DNA from: Candidatus Albibeggiatoa sp. nov. NOAA
GTDB taxonomy: Bacteria; Pseudomonadota; Gammaproteobacteria; Beggiatoales; Beggiatoaceae
NCBI GenBank assembly: GCA_025800385.1
Contig: JAOXRS010000152.1
Coordinates: 62,001-126,000, forward strand
Reading direction: 5' to 3'
DNA length: 64,000 bases
The notes under the pieces were generated by a model. That model was not told where the DNA came from and did no database searches. It was given only the letters and a program-made list of their open reading frames with translations. The position numbers were made by a program, and so were the translations under genes. Below, piece by piece: positions 29,972 to 38,721 of the stretch (its first letter is position 1; every line of letters starts with the position of its first letter).

Positions 29972-30574
29972 TTACCGATTTCTGTTTATAAACGCACGAT
30001 ATATCAAAAATAACCAAGATTGGTGAATCAGTAATACCATACCAAGTAAAAATAAACTTACTAATAATATTGTTGAAGCTAGTTGATTAAATAAGCTTTG
30101 TGTATGCTTGACAACGAAAAGACCTAACTCTCCGCCTGAGTTATAAGGAAACGGTATATTGGCTGAAGCCAGATGTATTGTTAATAAACCACAACTCGTT
30201 ACTAATATGAGTAAAAACCCAATATTAGGTAAAATAACGAGATAAGGTTTAGCAAAAACGGTTTGACATGCTTGTTGGTGAATAAGCCAAGCAATATAGG
30301 CAGCAATTATAGGTGGTAAATAAGCACTGTAACCGAGCAAATAGTAAAAACTATCAGCAAATAATGCCCCTGCAATGCCACCTTTATTGAATACCTCATC
30401 AATGCTTCCACTATGAAGAATACCAGGATCATTGGGGTGATAGGTATATAATGAAGTTAGTAAATAGCCGACTATAAACATAAAAACAATAAATAATATA
30501 TCTGACAACCCACCATTACTAGTTAGAGTGTTTTCATTGTTGGGCGAATTTGGTGTTTGTGGGGCTTGAGTCAT
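29972..30574 (-). CDS. Free-standing FtsK N-terminal membrane-domain paralog
   Basis: 200 residues with the same four-helix layout as the start of the FtsK-like protein 43 bp downstream. The loop NKGGIAGALFADSFYYLLGYSAYL is almost identical to the matching NKGGIAGALFADIFYYLFGYFAYL, and YTYHPNDPGI matches YYPGDPSI. The protein stops after helix four (IYRAFINRNR) with no linker or motor. It therefore arose by duplication of an FtsK_4TM domain. In E. coli the isolated N-terminal domain is enough for FtsK's essential role in septation, so a division function is plausible. Same strand and close spacing suggest one operon. Confidence 0.85.
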   Translation of the reverse strand: MTQAPQTPNSPNNENTLTSNGGLSDILFIVFMFIVGYLLTSLYTYHPNDPGILHSGSIDEVFNKGGIAGALFADSFYYLLGYSAYLPPIIAAYIAWLIHQQACQTVFAKPYLVILPNIGFLLILVTSCGLLTIHLASANIPFPYNSGGELGLFVVKHTQSLFNQLASTILLVSLFLLGMVLLIHQSWLFLIYRAFINRNR

Positions 30575-30656
30575 ATCTATTCTTCTCTAAAAAGTATCAC
30601 CGCTAAGTTCTTCTGTAATGATAGACAGACATATGACTCTCACAAGGCTAAATCCA

Positions 30657-31514
30657 TTATTGCTTGATGTCCAACAACCACCGTGCCACTGAATCTATTT
30701 GCTCTTTTGTCATCAAGGCAGGCGCATGCCCCACTCTTACACAATGTACAACGGTCAAGTCGGGAATAATATCTTTCATTTTATCCAAGGTTTCTTGTGT
30801 CAAAATATCAGAATCTAAACCATGAATAACCATCACAGAAGCTCGAACTGCCTTCCATATATCCCATAGCTCAATATCATGGCCAACACCATCTCTAAAT
30901 ATTTGAGCAATCTTTGCGTCATAAGCTAAATAATATTTGCCTTCTTTTTCAAAATGACTATGAGTGGTTAAGTGTTGCCACTGTTCATCTGATAATTGTC
31001 CAAATGGTGCATGAACTTGGCGTAAGTAGACTTCTACTTCTTGTAAACTATCAAAGCTCACTTGTTCTGTTTGCAAATAACCACCGATACGCTGTAAAGC
31101 CTGCTGAGAAATCACTGCACCAATATCGTTCAATATAAGTCGTCGTATCATTTGTGGCTGTTGTGCGGCAATCAACATTCCGATAATACCGCCCATTGAT
31201 GTCCCTACCCAGTCCACTCTTTCTAAACCAAGTTGATTAAGCAAGGTCAACATATCAGCTACATAAGTGTTGTAATTATAATCCTCGGCTTGCTCCAACC
31301 AATCACTACGCCCACGTCCTACAATATCAGGACAAATAATCCGATAATGCTTAGATAAAGCATGTGCAATAAAATCAAAATCACGGCCATTACGCGTTAA
31401 ACCATGTACACAGACAAGCACATTTTTATTATCAGCATCTCCCCATTCAGTATAGGTAATACGATGTGTACCGTGGGGATTAGCACAAGTGATATTGTGT
31501 TGTCTCATTTCCAT
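30657..31514 (-). CDS. Alpha/beta hydrolase
   Basis: 285 residues from the ATG at 31514; upstream in-frame codons to 31565 would add an unlikely basic extension. The oxyanion strand VCVHGLTRNGRDFD, the nucleophile elbow GTSMGG (Ser), the acid Asp on the VIHGLDSDIL strand and the His in VGHAPAL form a complete catalytic triad, with a lid segment between. It belongs to the general esterase/lipase group, and the substrate cannot be inferred. It precedes the FtsK-like pair by about 80 bp on the same strand and may be co-transcribed with them. Confidence 0.85.
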   Translation of the reverse strand: MEMRQHNITCANPHGTHRITYTEWGDADNKNVLVCVHGLTRNGRDFDFIAHALSKHYRIICPDIVGRGRSDWLEQAEDYNYNTYVADMLTLLNQLGLERVDWVGTSMGGIIGMLIAAQQPQMIRRLILNDIGAVISQQALQRIGGYLQTEQVSFDSLQEVEVYLRQVHAPFGQLSDEQWQHLTTHSHFEKEGKYYLAYDAKIAQIFRDGVGHDIELWDIWKAVRASVMVIHGLDSDILTQETLDKMKDIIPDLTVVHCVRVGHAPALMTKEQIDSVARWLLDIKQ

Positions 31515-31962
31515 CTGGCTCTTACCCTTGTGTTTGCGTAGATTGTGGAATGAAATGTGTATCACCCCAAAAATATCTAATTTTAAAAATAGATTAGATA
31601 AATATCAATTAGATAATAGTTTGACATCTTTTATACAGAATGTTAAGTGGGATAAACATACCAATGGCCAGATATAAATAAAGGCAGGGCATCACAGCAT
31701 TTCCTACCTTGTTTAAATAATGTTAAAATAATTTACACAAGTTGCGAGGGTAGTCAGGTAGGCTAGACGACATGACCACGCGGATAGTATCCTCATGAAC
31801 CACTTCAGAATGAGTTTTCCCACCATTTCATGAATAGCATTAAGGTGTCACAACCTTTTAGCACATTTGTAAAAGCTAGCTAATGGAATATAAAGCAATG
31901 AATATTAAATCTGCTCCAGCAACCTGTCATCTGTACGGAATACTATCGAGAGGATGTTTAGA
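31515..31962. other. Divergent gap of about 450 bp with a nested stem-loop
   Basis: Between the hydrolase and the response-regulator fusion. Most is AT-rich, but 31740-31830 is distinctly GC-richer and holds a nested hairpin: CATGA (31771-31775) with TCATG (31793-31797), enclosing GGAT/ATCC (31782-31792). This could be a structured leader RNA of the plus-strand gene or a small RNA. I see no protein gene. Confidence 0.4.
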
Positions 31963-33048
31963 ATGATGGCACAGCGTAGCAAAATTGCAATCGTTGATGA
32001 TGAGCGCAGTATGCGTGTGCAATTGGAATCACTACTTGCAGGCAATGAATATGAGCTTGCATTATTTGAAAGTGGTATGGCGTTACTTGCCAAACTTTCT
32101 GAGCTTGATCCTGATTTGATTATCTTAGATTTGATGATGCCCGAAATTGATGGTTTCGAGGTTTGTCGTCAAGTTAAAGCACAACCTCAATTCCAACATA
32201 TTCCAATCATTTTAGTCACAGTGCTTGATGCAAGCAAAGCTTTGGTCGAAGGTTTAGAAGCGGGTGCTGATGATTTTATTCAAAAACCTGTAAGTCGTTT
32301 AGAGCTGCGTGCTCGGGTTCGTTCTATGTTACGAATTAAAAAGCAATATGACGAATTAGAAGCTATGTTAAAAATGCGCGAAGAACTGTCTAATATGATC
32401 GTACATGACATGTCTAGCTCTATCGTTTCTGTACAGCTCAATGCGACATTAATGCAAGAAAAACAAGTAGACGAAGAGCAAAAAGAACGTATTGATTCCA
32501 TATTAATGGCAGCCGATCGTTTAGATGAATTCGTCAATGACATGTTAATGCTTGCCAAAATGGAGCAGAGCAAATTACGCATTCATCCAACAATGACACA
32601 TATTCAACAGCTCATTTTAGATGCGGAAAAACACTTTAAGATCATTGCTCAATCTAGGGGCATTGAACTTAAGCTAGAGCTACCTAAAATGCAATTAAAA
32701 ATGGAGTTGGACGCAAACTTATTTAGACGGGTTTTAGCTAACCTACTATCTAATGCTTTACAATATTCTCCAGAAGGTACAACCGTTACGGTTAAGCTAG
32801 AAATCCTCCCACCCGATCAAAAAGGGCATCATCTAAGACTACAAGTGATAGACGAAGGGCCGGGCATTCCAGAAGCATATAGAAAACGTATTTTTGAAAA
32901 ATTTGAAGTGGTTGAATTAAAAAAGAAAGGCGTTGCACAAATTGGTTTAGGTCTTACATTTTGCAAATTAGCTGTGGACGCGCATTGTGGAAAAATCTAT
33001 GTTGCACCAAATCGTCCTAATGGCTCTATGTTCATCGTTGAAATTTAA
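31963..33048 (+). CDS. Response regulator-histidine kinase fusion (REC-HisKA-HATPase)
   Basis: 361 residues. Start at 31963 because GAGAGGA sits 8 bp upstream; ATGs at 31954 and 31966 are less well or equally placed. An N-terminal receiver domain (1-125) has the acidic pair DDE, phospho-acceptor Asp56 (LIILDLMMPE) and Lys108 (FIQKPVS). It is followed by a DHp helix with His148 in MIVHDMSSS (HD instead of the common HE) and a HATPase domain with N-box NLLSNALQYSP, DEGPGIP and GLGLTFCKLAV. A receiver in front of a kinase is typical of phosphorelay or cyanobacterial-type hybrid proteins that take input from another kinase. There are no membrane helices, so it is cytosolic. It overlaps the end of the convergent gspK by 4 bases. 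Confidence 0.9.
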   Translation: MMAQRSKIAIVDDERSMRVQLESLLAGNEYELALFESGMALLAKLSELDPDLIILDLMMPEIDGFEVCRQVKAQPQFQHIPIILVTVLDASKALVEGLEAGADDFIQKPVSRLELRARVRSMLRIKKQYDELEAMLKMREELSNMIVHDMSSSIVSVQLNATLMQEKQVDEEQKERIDSILMAADRLDEFVNDMLMLAKMEQSKLRIHPTMTHIQQLILDAEKHFKIIAQSRGIELKLELPKMQLKMELDANLFRRVLANLLSNALQYSPEGTTVTVKLEILPPDQKGHHLRLQVIDEGPGIPEAYRKRIFEKFEVVELKKKGVAQIGLGLTFCKLAVDAHCGKIYVAPNRPNGSMFIVEI

Positions 33049-34139
33049 TTTTCTACGATGTCATCATTATGCACTTTATTGATAAAAACAGCGTCTAGTT
33101 TAATAGGTTTCGCATTTGCTTGATGTGTAAATAATGCCAAATCTGCTGAATAATCTACCTTCCAAGGTTTGGCTTGATCTTGGATAGGTGTCAGCGAAAT
33201 ATGTTGTTGACGGATTCGTTGCCCATTTTGATGCCATGTAGAAATTCTAAAAAACTCAGATGGATAAACCCGATAACCTACTGTAAAAGCATCCCCACCA
33301 ACTTCTACCCCAATAAGCTGTTGAAATTGCAAATACCCTGTAAATGCTCCAAACGCCTTGCGTCTATCAACAACACGTTTTGCAGTTTCTGCACTGATAC
33401 CTTCTAATGATTGTAAAACCAGTGCTGGCGCTGTATTTAAGTTTAAAAAGCCTGCTGTTGCTGTTGTTGAAATTTGTCCCCAGACTCCATCTTTCCATAA
33501 ATCTTCTTGCTCTTTCCAGCCTAAAATAGCCTGGCACTCCATAGGATTTAATAAGAGACGATTAGGTGGTGGGGGACGCCCTGCCTGTATATACTGAGCT
33601 GCTTCAGCACCATTAATTTGATGAAAATCATCAGCGTCAACATAATCACGTAGTCGAGCAACTAATGTTTTACGCAACTCTGTTGGCACACCAAGAATGC
33701 CTAGCAGTTTGATTGCTTTTTTCTCTGCACCGCGACTGAGCCCAATAGATAGTTGATGTAAACTAAATAAGCCTGCCTTATCTTGAATTGAAAATCGTGC
33801 AGTACCAATACCTTGATAAACTGTATCATCTAGCGCAATTTCCCCCCCAACAGGCAATGCAGCAGAAATATCAAATGCATCACTAAAATTCAAAGAGGTC
33901 TGGGATACATTAGGATTTAACCCTGCCATTGTTAAGCGACGAGTTGAAAATAAATAAACAAGCTGGGCTTGGGTGTTGTATGCATCAATTTCACCCTGCA
34001 AATCAGTTTGTAAGTCTTGTGCTAAATCAACTGCTCGTTGTGTCCATATTGCAAAAAAACTAGCTGCAATTGTTAATATGGCTAACATCCATAATGTAGT
34101 GACTAAAATAAAAGCTTGCTGACGTTTAGGGTAAATCAT
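33045..34139 (-). CDS. gspK: Type II secretion minor pseudopilin GspK
   Basis: 364 residues. The N-terminus QAFILVTTLWMLAILTIAASFFAIW is a prepilin-like helix; the cleavage motif here is Q-A before FILV and the usual Glu5 is missing, which is normal for GspK. The soluble part contains the T2SSK helical insertion (DYVDADDFHQINGAEAAQY, PPPNRLLLNP) and the helix-hairpin-helix block LNLNTAPALVLQSLEGISAETAKRVVDRR. GspK forms the tip complex of the T2SS pseudopilus with GspI and GspJ. None of those genes is next to it. Its ATG lies within the end of the upstream sulfotransferase gene (14-bp overlap). Confidence 0.85.
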   Translation of the reverse strand: MIYPKRQQAFILVTTLWMLAILTIAASFFAIWTQRAVDLAQDLQTDLQGEIDAYNTQAQLVYLFSTRRLTMAGLNPNVSQTSLNFSDAFDISAALPVGGEIALDDTVYQGIGTARFSIQDKAGLFSLHQLSIGLSRGAEKKAIKLLGILGVPTELRKTLVARLRDYVDADDFHQINGAEAAQYIQAGRPPPPNRLLLNPMECQAILGWKEQEDLWKDGVWGQISTTATAGFLNLNTAPALVLQSLEGISAETAKRVVDRRKAFGAFTGYLQFQQLIGVEVGGDAFTVGYRVYPSEFFRISTWHQNGQRIRQQHISLTPIQDQAKPWKVDYSADLALFTHQANAKPIKLDAVFINKVHNDDIVEN

Positions 34140-35025
34140 AACCGTAGGCAGCCAAATCTAGTTGGAACTGTTCAGCTAATTGTACATTACTTTGTTGAAA
34201 TCGATGGCCAATTACATTTTGAACTTGCTGCTTCAAGTTAGACTGGTAAAAATCTAAATAATGCTTTTGGTCTAGGTATTCTACTGTTTTAGATAAACGT
34301 GTTGTTAACCAAGCACAGCAAGGTGTAATAGGGTAGAGTGAGTCATTACCATGCCACTTATTAATTTGCCGTTTTAACACCATACCTAAGTCAGACATTG
34401 AAGTATTGACTTGTTGTTCTGTTGGAAATGATTGATTTGAGCTTACACCAATAAATTGAGATAACTCTTTAATAAAAGCTTGAGGTTGCTGACGAAATTG
34501 TTCATATAACATCACTTTCACTTTATCTTGACCAAATAGCTTAGCGTAATAGCTCGCTAAATGATGATAAGCAAAATTATCCAAACGAAATAGAGGAATT
34601 CGTCCATCTTCAGGAGGAGTTAGGTATTCAGTTAAATTACAAATCCCACCAACTCGAATGTATTGCTTATAGTTAGATAATATTGCATCAGGTTGATGAC
34701 GAATAACAATGAGTATCTTTGCTTGAGGAAACACCGCCTGTAAGCGATCAGCCATATCTTTATTATCAAATCCGCCTGCATGAGGATTCCCAGATAAACG
34801 TTCAGCGGATAAGATTGGTACTTGTTGAGTATGTAAGCTTTGTTGAATTAAAGGTTGGAATAGCTGTTGAGTAGATTGAGCATTAAACTCTAGCGAATGG
34901 GCAGACATTAAATGCTGCCATAATCCTTCATGTCCAGCAATAAAAGCAAGTTCAGGGTGATTCGGAAAATAAAACAACTGTAGCCAAGTTGTTGCCGTTT
35001 TGTGATAGCCAACATGGATAAGCAT
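34126..35025 (-). CDS. PAPS-dependent sulfotransferase
   Basis: 299 residues. The 5'-phosphosulfate loop is GYHKTATTWLQ near the N-terminus, and the 3'-phosphate motif is VIRHQPDAILSNYKQYI. Together these mark a sulfotransferase that moves sulfate from PAPS to a hydroxyl or amine. There is no signal peptide, so it acts in the cytosol, probably on a lipid-linked sugar or small molecule. A second sulfotransferase starts at 63466. It is translationally coupled to gspK (14-bp overlap), an odd pairing. Confidence 0.85.
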   Translation of the reverse strand: MLIHVGYHKTATTWLQLFYFPNHPELAFIAGHEGLWQHLMSAHSLEFNAQSTQQLFQPLIQQSLHTQQVPILSAERLSGNPHAGGFDNKDMADRLQAVFPQAKILIVIRHQPDAILSNYKQYIRVGGICNLTEYLTPPEDGRIPLFRLDNFAYHHLASYYAKLFGQDKVKVMLYEQFRQQPQAFIKELSQFIGVSSNQSFPTEQQVNTSMSDLGMVLKRQINKWHGNDSLYPITPCCAWLTTRLSKTVEYLDQKHYLDFYQSNLKQQVQNVIGHRFQQSNVQLAEQFQLDLAAYGYDLP

Positions 35026-35051
35026 AGAATTCTTTTTCTATCATATAAAAT

Positions 35052-35081
35052 AAAAACAGGGAGCAAAGCTCCCTATTTTTT
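35052..35081 (-). terminator. Intrinsic terminator of the exported-protein gene
   Basis: A perfect 6-bp stem GGGAGC/GCTCCC with AAA loop (35059-35073), flanked by A- and T-runs on both sides, so it can act in either direction. On the minus strand it ends the transcript of the gene at 35111-36565. Confidence 0.88.
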
Positions 35082-35110
35082 AGATGTTATTCACTTATCA
35101 GCTAAGCTGC

Positions 35111-36565
35111 TTAGTGGTTACCACCTTCATGGATCAATTTAATTGATGTTACCGCACCAGTTGTTAAGTTAACTGTTTGGTAAACACCTGACATGCTGTC
35201 TGGTGTAGCAACAATTGTAAATTTAGCAGAGCCACGCTGTTTACCTTCAAAGCTTGCTAAGTCGCTACCTTTAATTTGGAAGATAGTGCCCGCTGCAACT
35301 GTACCACTTGTTACGCTTCCTGGAGTAACAGTTGTGCCTTCATCACTTTGAACCGTTACAGTAAAGTTAGCATCATTAGTACCGAAGTTAGAAAGGATGA
35401 CGCGACTAATAGAACCGTCAGTATTTGTGAAGAATGGTGTATCTAAGATAGTACCATTGCGTTCAATCTTGCCTGCTTTTTGAGCTTCATAATTAGCAAT
35501 CTCAACACCAGTACCTGTAGGATCAACATCAAAGTCCAAGTTATACTCAGCAGCAACATATTCTACTTCTGAGTTTGTGTCACGCTGGATACATAGGTAA
35601 TAAGTTGGGCTAGCAGTAGATGCAATAGGCAAGTCCATAACTGCTTTTTCAGCCGTTAATGATGTTGTTGTAGATGCCCCGTTATCAAAATCATAACCAT
35701 CTGCACAACCACTATTTGTTGTTAAGAATAAGCGACTTACATCATATGCACCATCAGAATCTGCTAATGAAGAAAAATCACCATTTACTGTAATGGTATT
35801 GGTGCCATCACCACTATCTAACACTTGGTTAATTGCAGTTGCGGCAGAGCCATCAGTCAAGTATACGTCACTATCAACATCCAAAGATATAGATGCTAAT
35901 TGTCCATAAGTGTTACCTGTTGTAAACTGTAAGAAATTATTTTCAACATCAGCAGTTAACGTTGATTCCGTTGTTGAGAATGTAAAGACAGGTTTAAACT
36001 CGATATACTCAGCAGTTTCGCTATACAAAGATGAGCCTGTACCTTTAGTTGAGTCTAAAGCTGTTCTATAAACACTATAAGTTACATTCACATCACTACT
36101 AGCACCATCAACTTTGATGCCATCTGATGATGACTCAAACTTCAATTGAATATCTGAGCTAGAATCAAGTACTGAATCATCATTATTTTTGATTGAGAAA
36201 ATCACAAATGATTCACCACTACCACCACCTGACAACGTCACATCAATGTTGTTTGCCGTAGCAGAAACAACGCTTACAAGTGCAAGTGTTGTTGAACCAC
36301 TAAATGTAGCACCAGCATCTAGGTCAAAGCGAACAAATTTTTCATCACCACTTACATCGACATCTTTACCTAAATCTGCTGTGATAGCATATATAGTACC
36401 TGTATCTGAAGCTTCTTCTAAGGTAACTTCACTATCACTTAACTGACTAATAACTGTGACTGGACTAGGACTATCACTGGTTAAATCAATTCCTGCATAA
36501 GCAGCACTAGGAACTCCTAAAACACCTGCAATCGCACTTGCAAGTACAATATTACGACGCACCAT
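35111..36565 (-). CDS. Exported Ser/Thr/Asp-rich protein, paralog of 36895-38436
   Basis: 484 residues from the ATG at 36565, with GAGGAG 9 bp upstream. A signal peptide ends AAYA. The mature protein is acidic, beta-rich and low in Lys/Arg, with one pair of Cys (GCADGYDF and YYLCIQ). The C-terminal 120 residues are the best conserved against the neighbour, with ERNGT-x5-PFFT, SRVILSNFG, and KQRG then GVYQTVN. Family unknown to me. A strong ribosome site, a textbook terminator and duplication suggest an abundant product, perhaps a surface-layer, sheath or fibre protein; that is inference. Confidence 0.7.
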   Translation of the reverse strand: MVRRNIVLASAIAGVLGVPSAAYAGIDLTSDSPSPVTVISQLSDSEVTLEEASDTGTIYAITADLGKDVDVSGDEKFVRFDLDAGATFSGSTTLALVSVVSATANNIDVTLSGGGSGESFVIFSIKNNDDSVLDSSSDIQLKFESSSDGIKVDGASSDVNVTYSVYRTALDSTKGTGSSLYSETAEYIEFKPVFTFSTTESTLTADVENNFLQFTTGNTYGQLASISLDVDSDVYLTDGSAATAINQVLDSGDGTNTITVNGDFSSLADSDGAYDVSRLFLTTNSGCADGYDFDNGASTTTSLTAEKAVMDLPIASTASPTYYLCIQRDTNSEVEYVAAEYNLDFDVDPTGTGVEIANYEAQKAGKIERNGTILDTPFFTNTDGSISRVILSNFGTNDANFTVTVQSDEGTTVTPGSVTSGTVAAGTIFQIKGSDLASFEGKQRGSAKFTIVATPDSMSGVYQTVNLTTGAVTSIKLIHEGGNH

Positions 36566-36894
36566 AAGCCTGACTCCTCTTCTGGAAACTTTTATAAACT
36601 TTAAAAATGCGTAAAATAGATACACAACCCTTGTTGTAAATATACCCCTTTTTTAGGGTGCAACGCAAGTTATTTTTAACTCAACTATTTCTAACGCACA
36701 CACTTAAGATTAGACTAACAAACTAAATTCTTTAATATGAATGATGAAATTATAGACGGTATTTTTCTTCTGACTAAAGGAAAGCATTAGAACCGCTTAA
36801 TGCTCACAAAAAAAGGCATAGATATTTTCTACACCTTTTTTTGCAAAGATTCCCAATAGTATAATCTCTAGCTTCTAATAAGCTATAAAGCTAA
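36566..36894. other. 329-bp gap between the two exported paralogs
   Basis: It holds the ribosome-binding site and presumably the promoter of the first paralog, plus the terminator of the second at 36808-36842. No gene is seen. Confidence 0.6.
36808..36842 (-). terminator. Intrinsic terminator of the second exported paralog
   Basis: A seven-base A-run and GG (36808-36816) pair with CC and a seven-base T-run (36834-36842). An inner TAGA/TCTA stem follows after two mismatches. On the minus strand it lies 53 bp beyond the stop at 36895. Confidence 0.65.
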
Positions 36895-38436
36895 CTATTC
36901 GCCGTTACCACCACCTGGACGTTGCATAACGATGTTTTGGATTTCACCGTTTGCAGTATTAATTGTTTGGTACACACCTTGAATATCAGAGTTTGCACCA
37001 ACAAATGTAAATAATACTGCACCACGCTGTTTAGTTGTAAAGCTATCAACTAAATAAGGACGGCCTTTGCCAGAGTCTGCTGCATCAATATGTAAGTTAG
37101 TACCTGCTTTAACTGTTCCTGATGCACCAGCAGCAACACTCGCACTATTACCATCATCAGTAATAACAGAAGCAGTATAATCAATGTCCTGTGCACCTGT
37201 ATTACTTAACATCACACGACTAATATAGCCATCAGCAATAGTTAGATAAGGTGTAATTAATTGTGTACCATTACGATCAATTGATCCTACTTCAGATAAT
37301 GTTGTTTCTCCAGTAATGTCATAGATCATGCCATTAGAATCAGAATTATCTACGCCATCTGCATTTAATACTAAATTATATGTGCCTTCAACAATTGCTG
37401 AACCATTTGCAGTGACACATACATAAGTTTCAGTAGAGTCAGTACCTTCTGCACTATTAAAGCCTTCAAATGTTGCTTTATCTGCTGCAACACTATCAGC
37501 TGTAGTATCGCTTGATGAACAACCTGAGTCACTAGATAAGAATACACGTGACTTAGCATTTGTGTAATCACCACTACCTGGCTCATCTTCAGTCATTGTG
37601 AAGTCACCAACTACATCTAGTGTTGTATCGCTAGAGAAGATTGCACCAATCGAGGCAACTGTGGCTGTATTGCTACCTTCAAATATATAAGTCTGGTCAT
37701 CACCAGAAGTTGCAATAAACTTGAATTTAGCAACAGCTTCTGTTGATTGATCACCTGTAAACTTCAAGAAGCTGCTTTCAACATCAGCTGTTGCTTCTAG
37801 TGCTGCGCTAGAAGAAAATTCAAAAGAGGTGTCAAACTGCACAAGAGAAGTTTTGTCAGTATATAGTGCAGATGTAGAACTTAAATCTTCGTTCGTGCTA
37901 ATCGAATATGTTAATTCAATTGCACCAGATTTAGCTGTCGCGGTAAAAGCAGATGCATCACCAAAACTAAAGTCAACAACATCGTCAGGTGAAGTTTCTG
38001 TATCAATACCAGAAATTTTATAAATAGCGTAAGTTTCACTTGCACCACCATCTAAGCGAGTTTGCTCAGTTGAAGTCACTGCTAAATTACCAATACTTAC
38101 AGATAGAACAGGGGCTGATGCAAATGTTACTTTACCTGAGCTACCACCCATTGTTAAATCTAAACGGATATAGATGTCTTCACCAGTATTAAAACCCCAG
38201 CCTAACTTACTTTTTATAGTTTCTAAGCTAGTTGCAGGAGTAGAAGAACCCATACCAGAAGGAATAACTGCTGAATTAGAATCATCAGCTTTAACTTCTT
38301 CTGCAAATTTTACTGGATCGCTTGCATCACCTGATGCATTATCCACTAAATGAAATTCACCAGCCAGTGCACCAAATGATGTTGCACCCAATACGCTACC
38401 GACAGCGGCAGCTACCAAATTCTTACGAAAAGCCAT
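36895..38436 (-). CDS. Exported Ser/Thr/Asp-rich protein, paralog of 35111-36565
   Basis: 513 residues from the ATG at 38436, with AAGGAG 9 bp upstream. The signal peptide ends GALA. The mature protein is acidic and rich in Ser, Thr and Asp, with one Cys pair (GCSSSD and TYVCVTANG) at the same place as in the neighbour. Its C-terminal part matches the neighbour in IDRNGTQLITPYLT, SRVMLSNTG and QRGAVLFTFVG. The final segment is GGGNGE. Function unknown; the shared architecture suggests a tandem gene duplication with strong divergence in the N-terminal half. Confidence 0.7.
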   Translation of the reverse strand: MAFRKNLVAAAVGSVLGATSFGALAGEFHLVDNASGDASDPVKFAEEVKADDSNSAVIPSGMGSSTPATSLETIKSKLGWGFNTGEDIYIRLDLTMGGSSGKVTFASAPVLSVSIGNLAVTSTEQTRLDGGASETYAIYKISGIDTETSPDDVVDFSFGDASAFTATAKSGAIELTYSISTNEDLSSTSALYTDKTSLVQFDTSFEFSSSAALEATADVESSFLKFTGDQSTEAVAKFKFIATSGDDQTYIFEGSNTATVASIGAIFSSDTTLDVVGDFTMTEDEPGSGDYTNAKSRVFLSSDSGCSSSDTTADSVAADKATFEGFNSAEGTDSTETYVCVTANGSAIVEGTYNLVLNADGVDNSDSNGMIYDITGETTLSEVGSIDRNGTQLITPYLTIADGYISRVMLSNTGAQDIDYTASVITDDGNSASVAAGASGTVKAGTNLHIDAADSGKGRPYLVDSFTTKQRGAVLFTFVGANSDIQGVYQTINTANGEIQNIVMQRPGGGNGE

Positions 38437-38550
38437 AACCAGCACTCCTTAAAATTTTGTGTTGATAAGCCTACGTAACTAAAGCGCAATATAGCCTCTA
38501 GCCACAAAACCATAATAGTGTAAACTATAACAGTTTACCGAATAAGTGCA

Positions 38551-38610
38551 AGTGTTTTTTAAAGTGCTATATACCTGCTTGTTCTTAAAACACTTTAAAA
38601 AAAGTACACT
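38551..38610. repeat. Inverted repeat upstream of the exported-protein gene
   Basis: TTTTTTAAAGTG at 38555-38566 and CACTTTAAAAAA at 38591-38602 form a 12-bp inverted repeat, flanked by a weaker AGTG/ACACT match. Its A/T runs on both flanks suit a terminator for the transporter gene or an operator. It lies about 115 bp upstream of the exported-protein start. Confidence 0.45.
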
Positions 38611-38721
38611 TTTGCCTCAACTTAGCATTTAGCATAACAAAGTCAACCCTTTATGTCATATTAAACCAAATATAAAAGGTATTTTTTGACCGATTAGTGG
38701 AGTCTTTTTAGCTTTAGTTTT

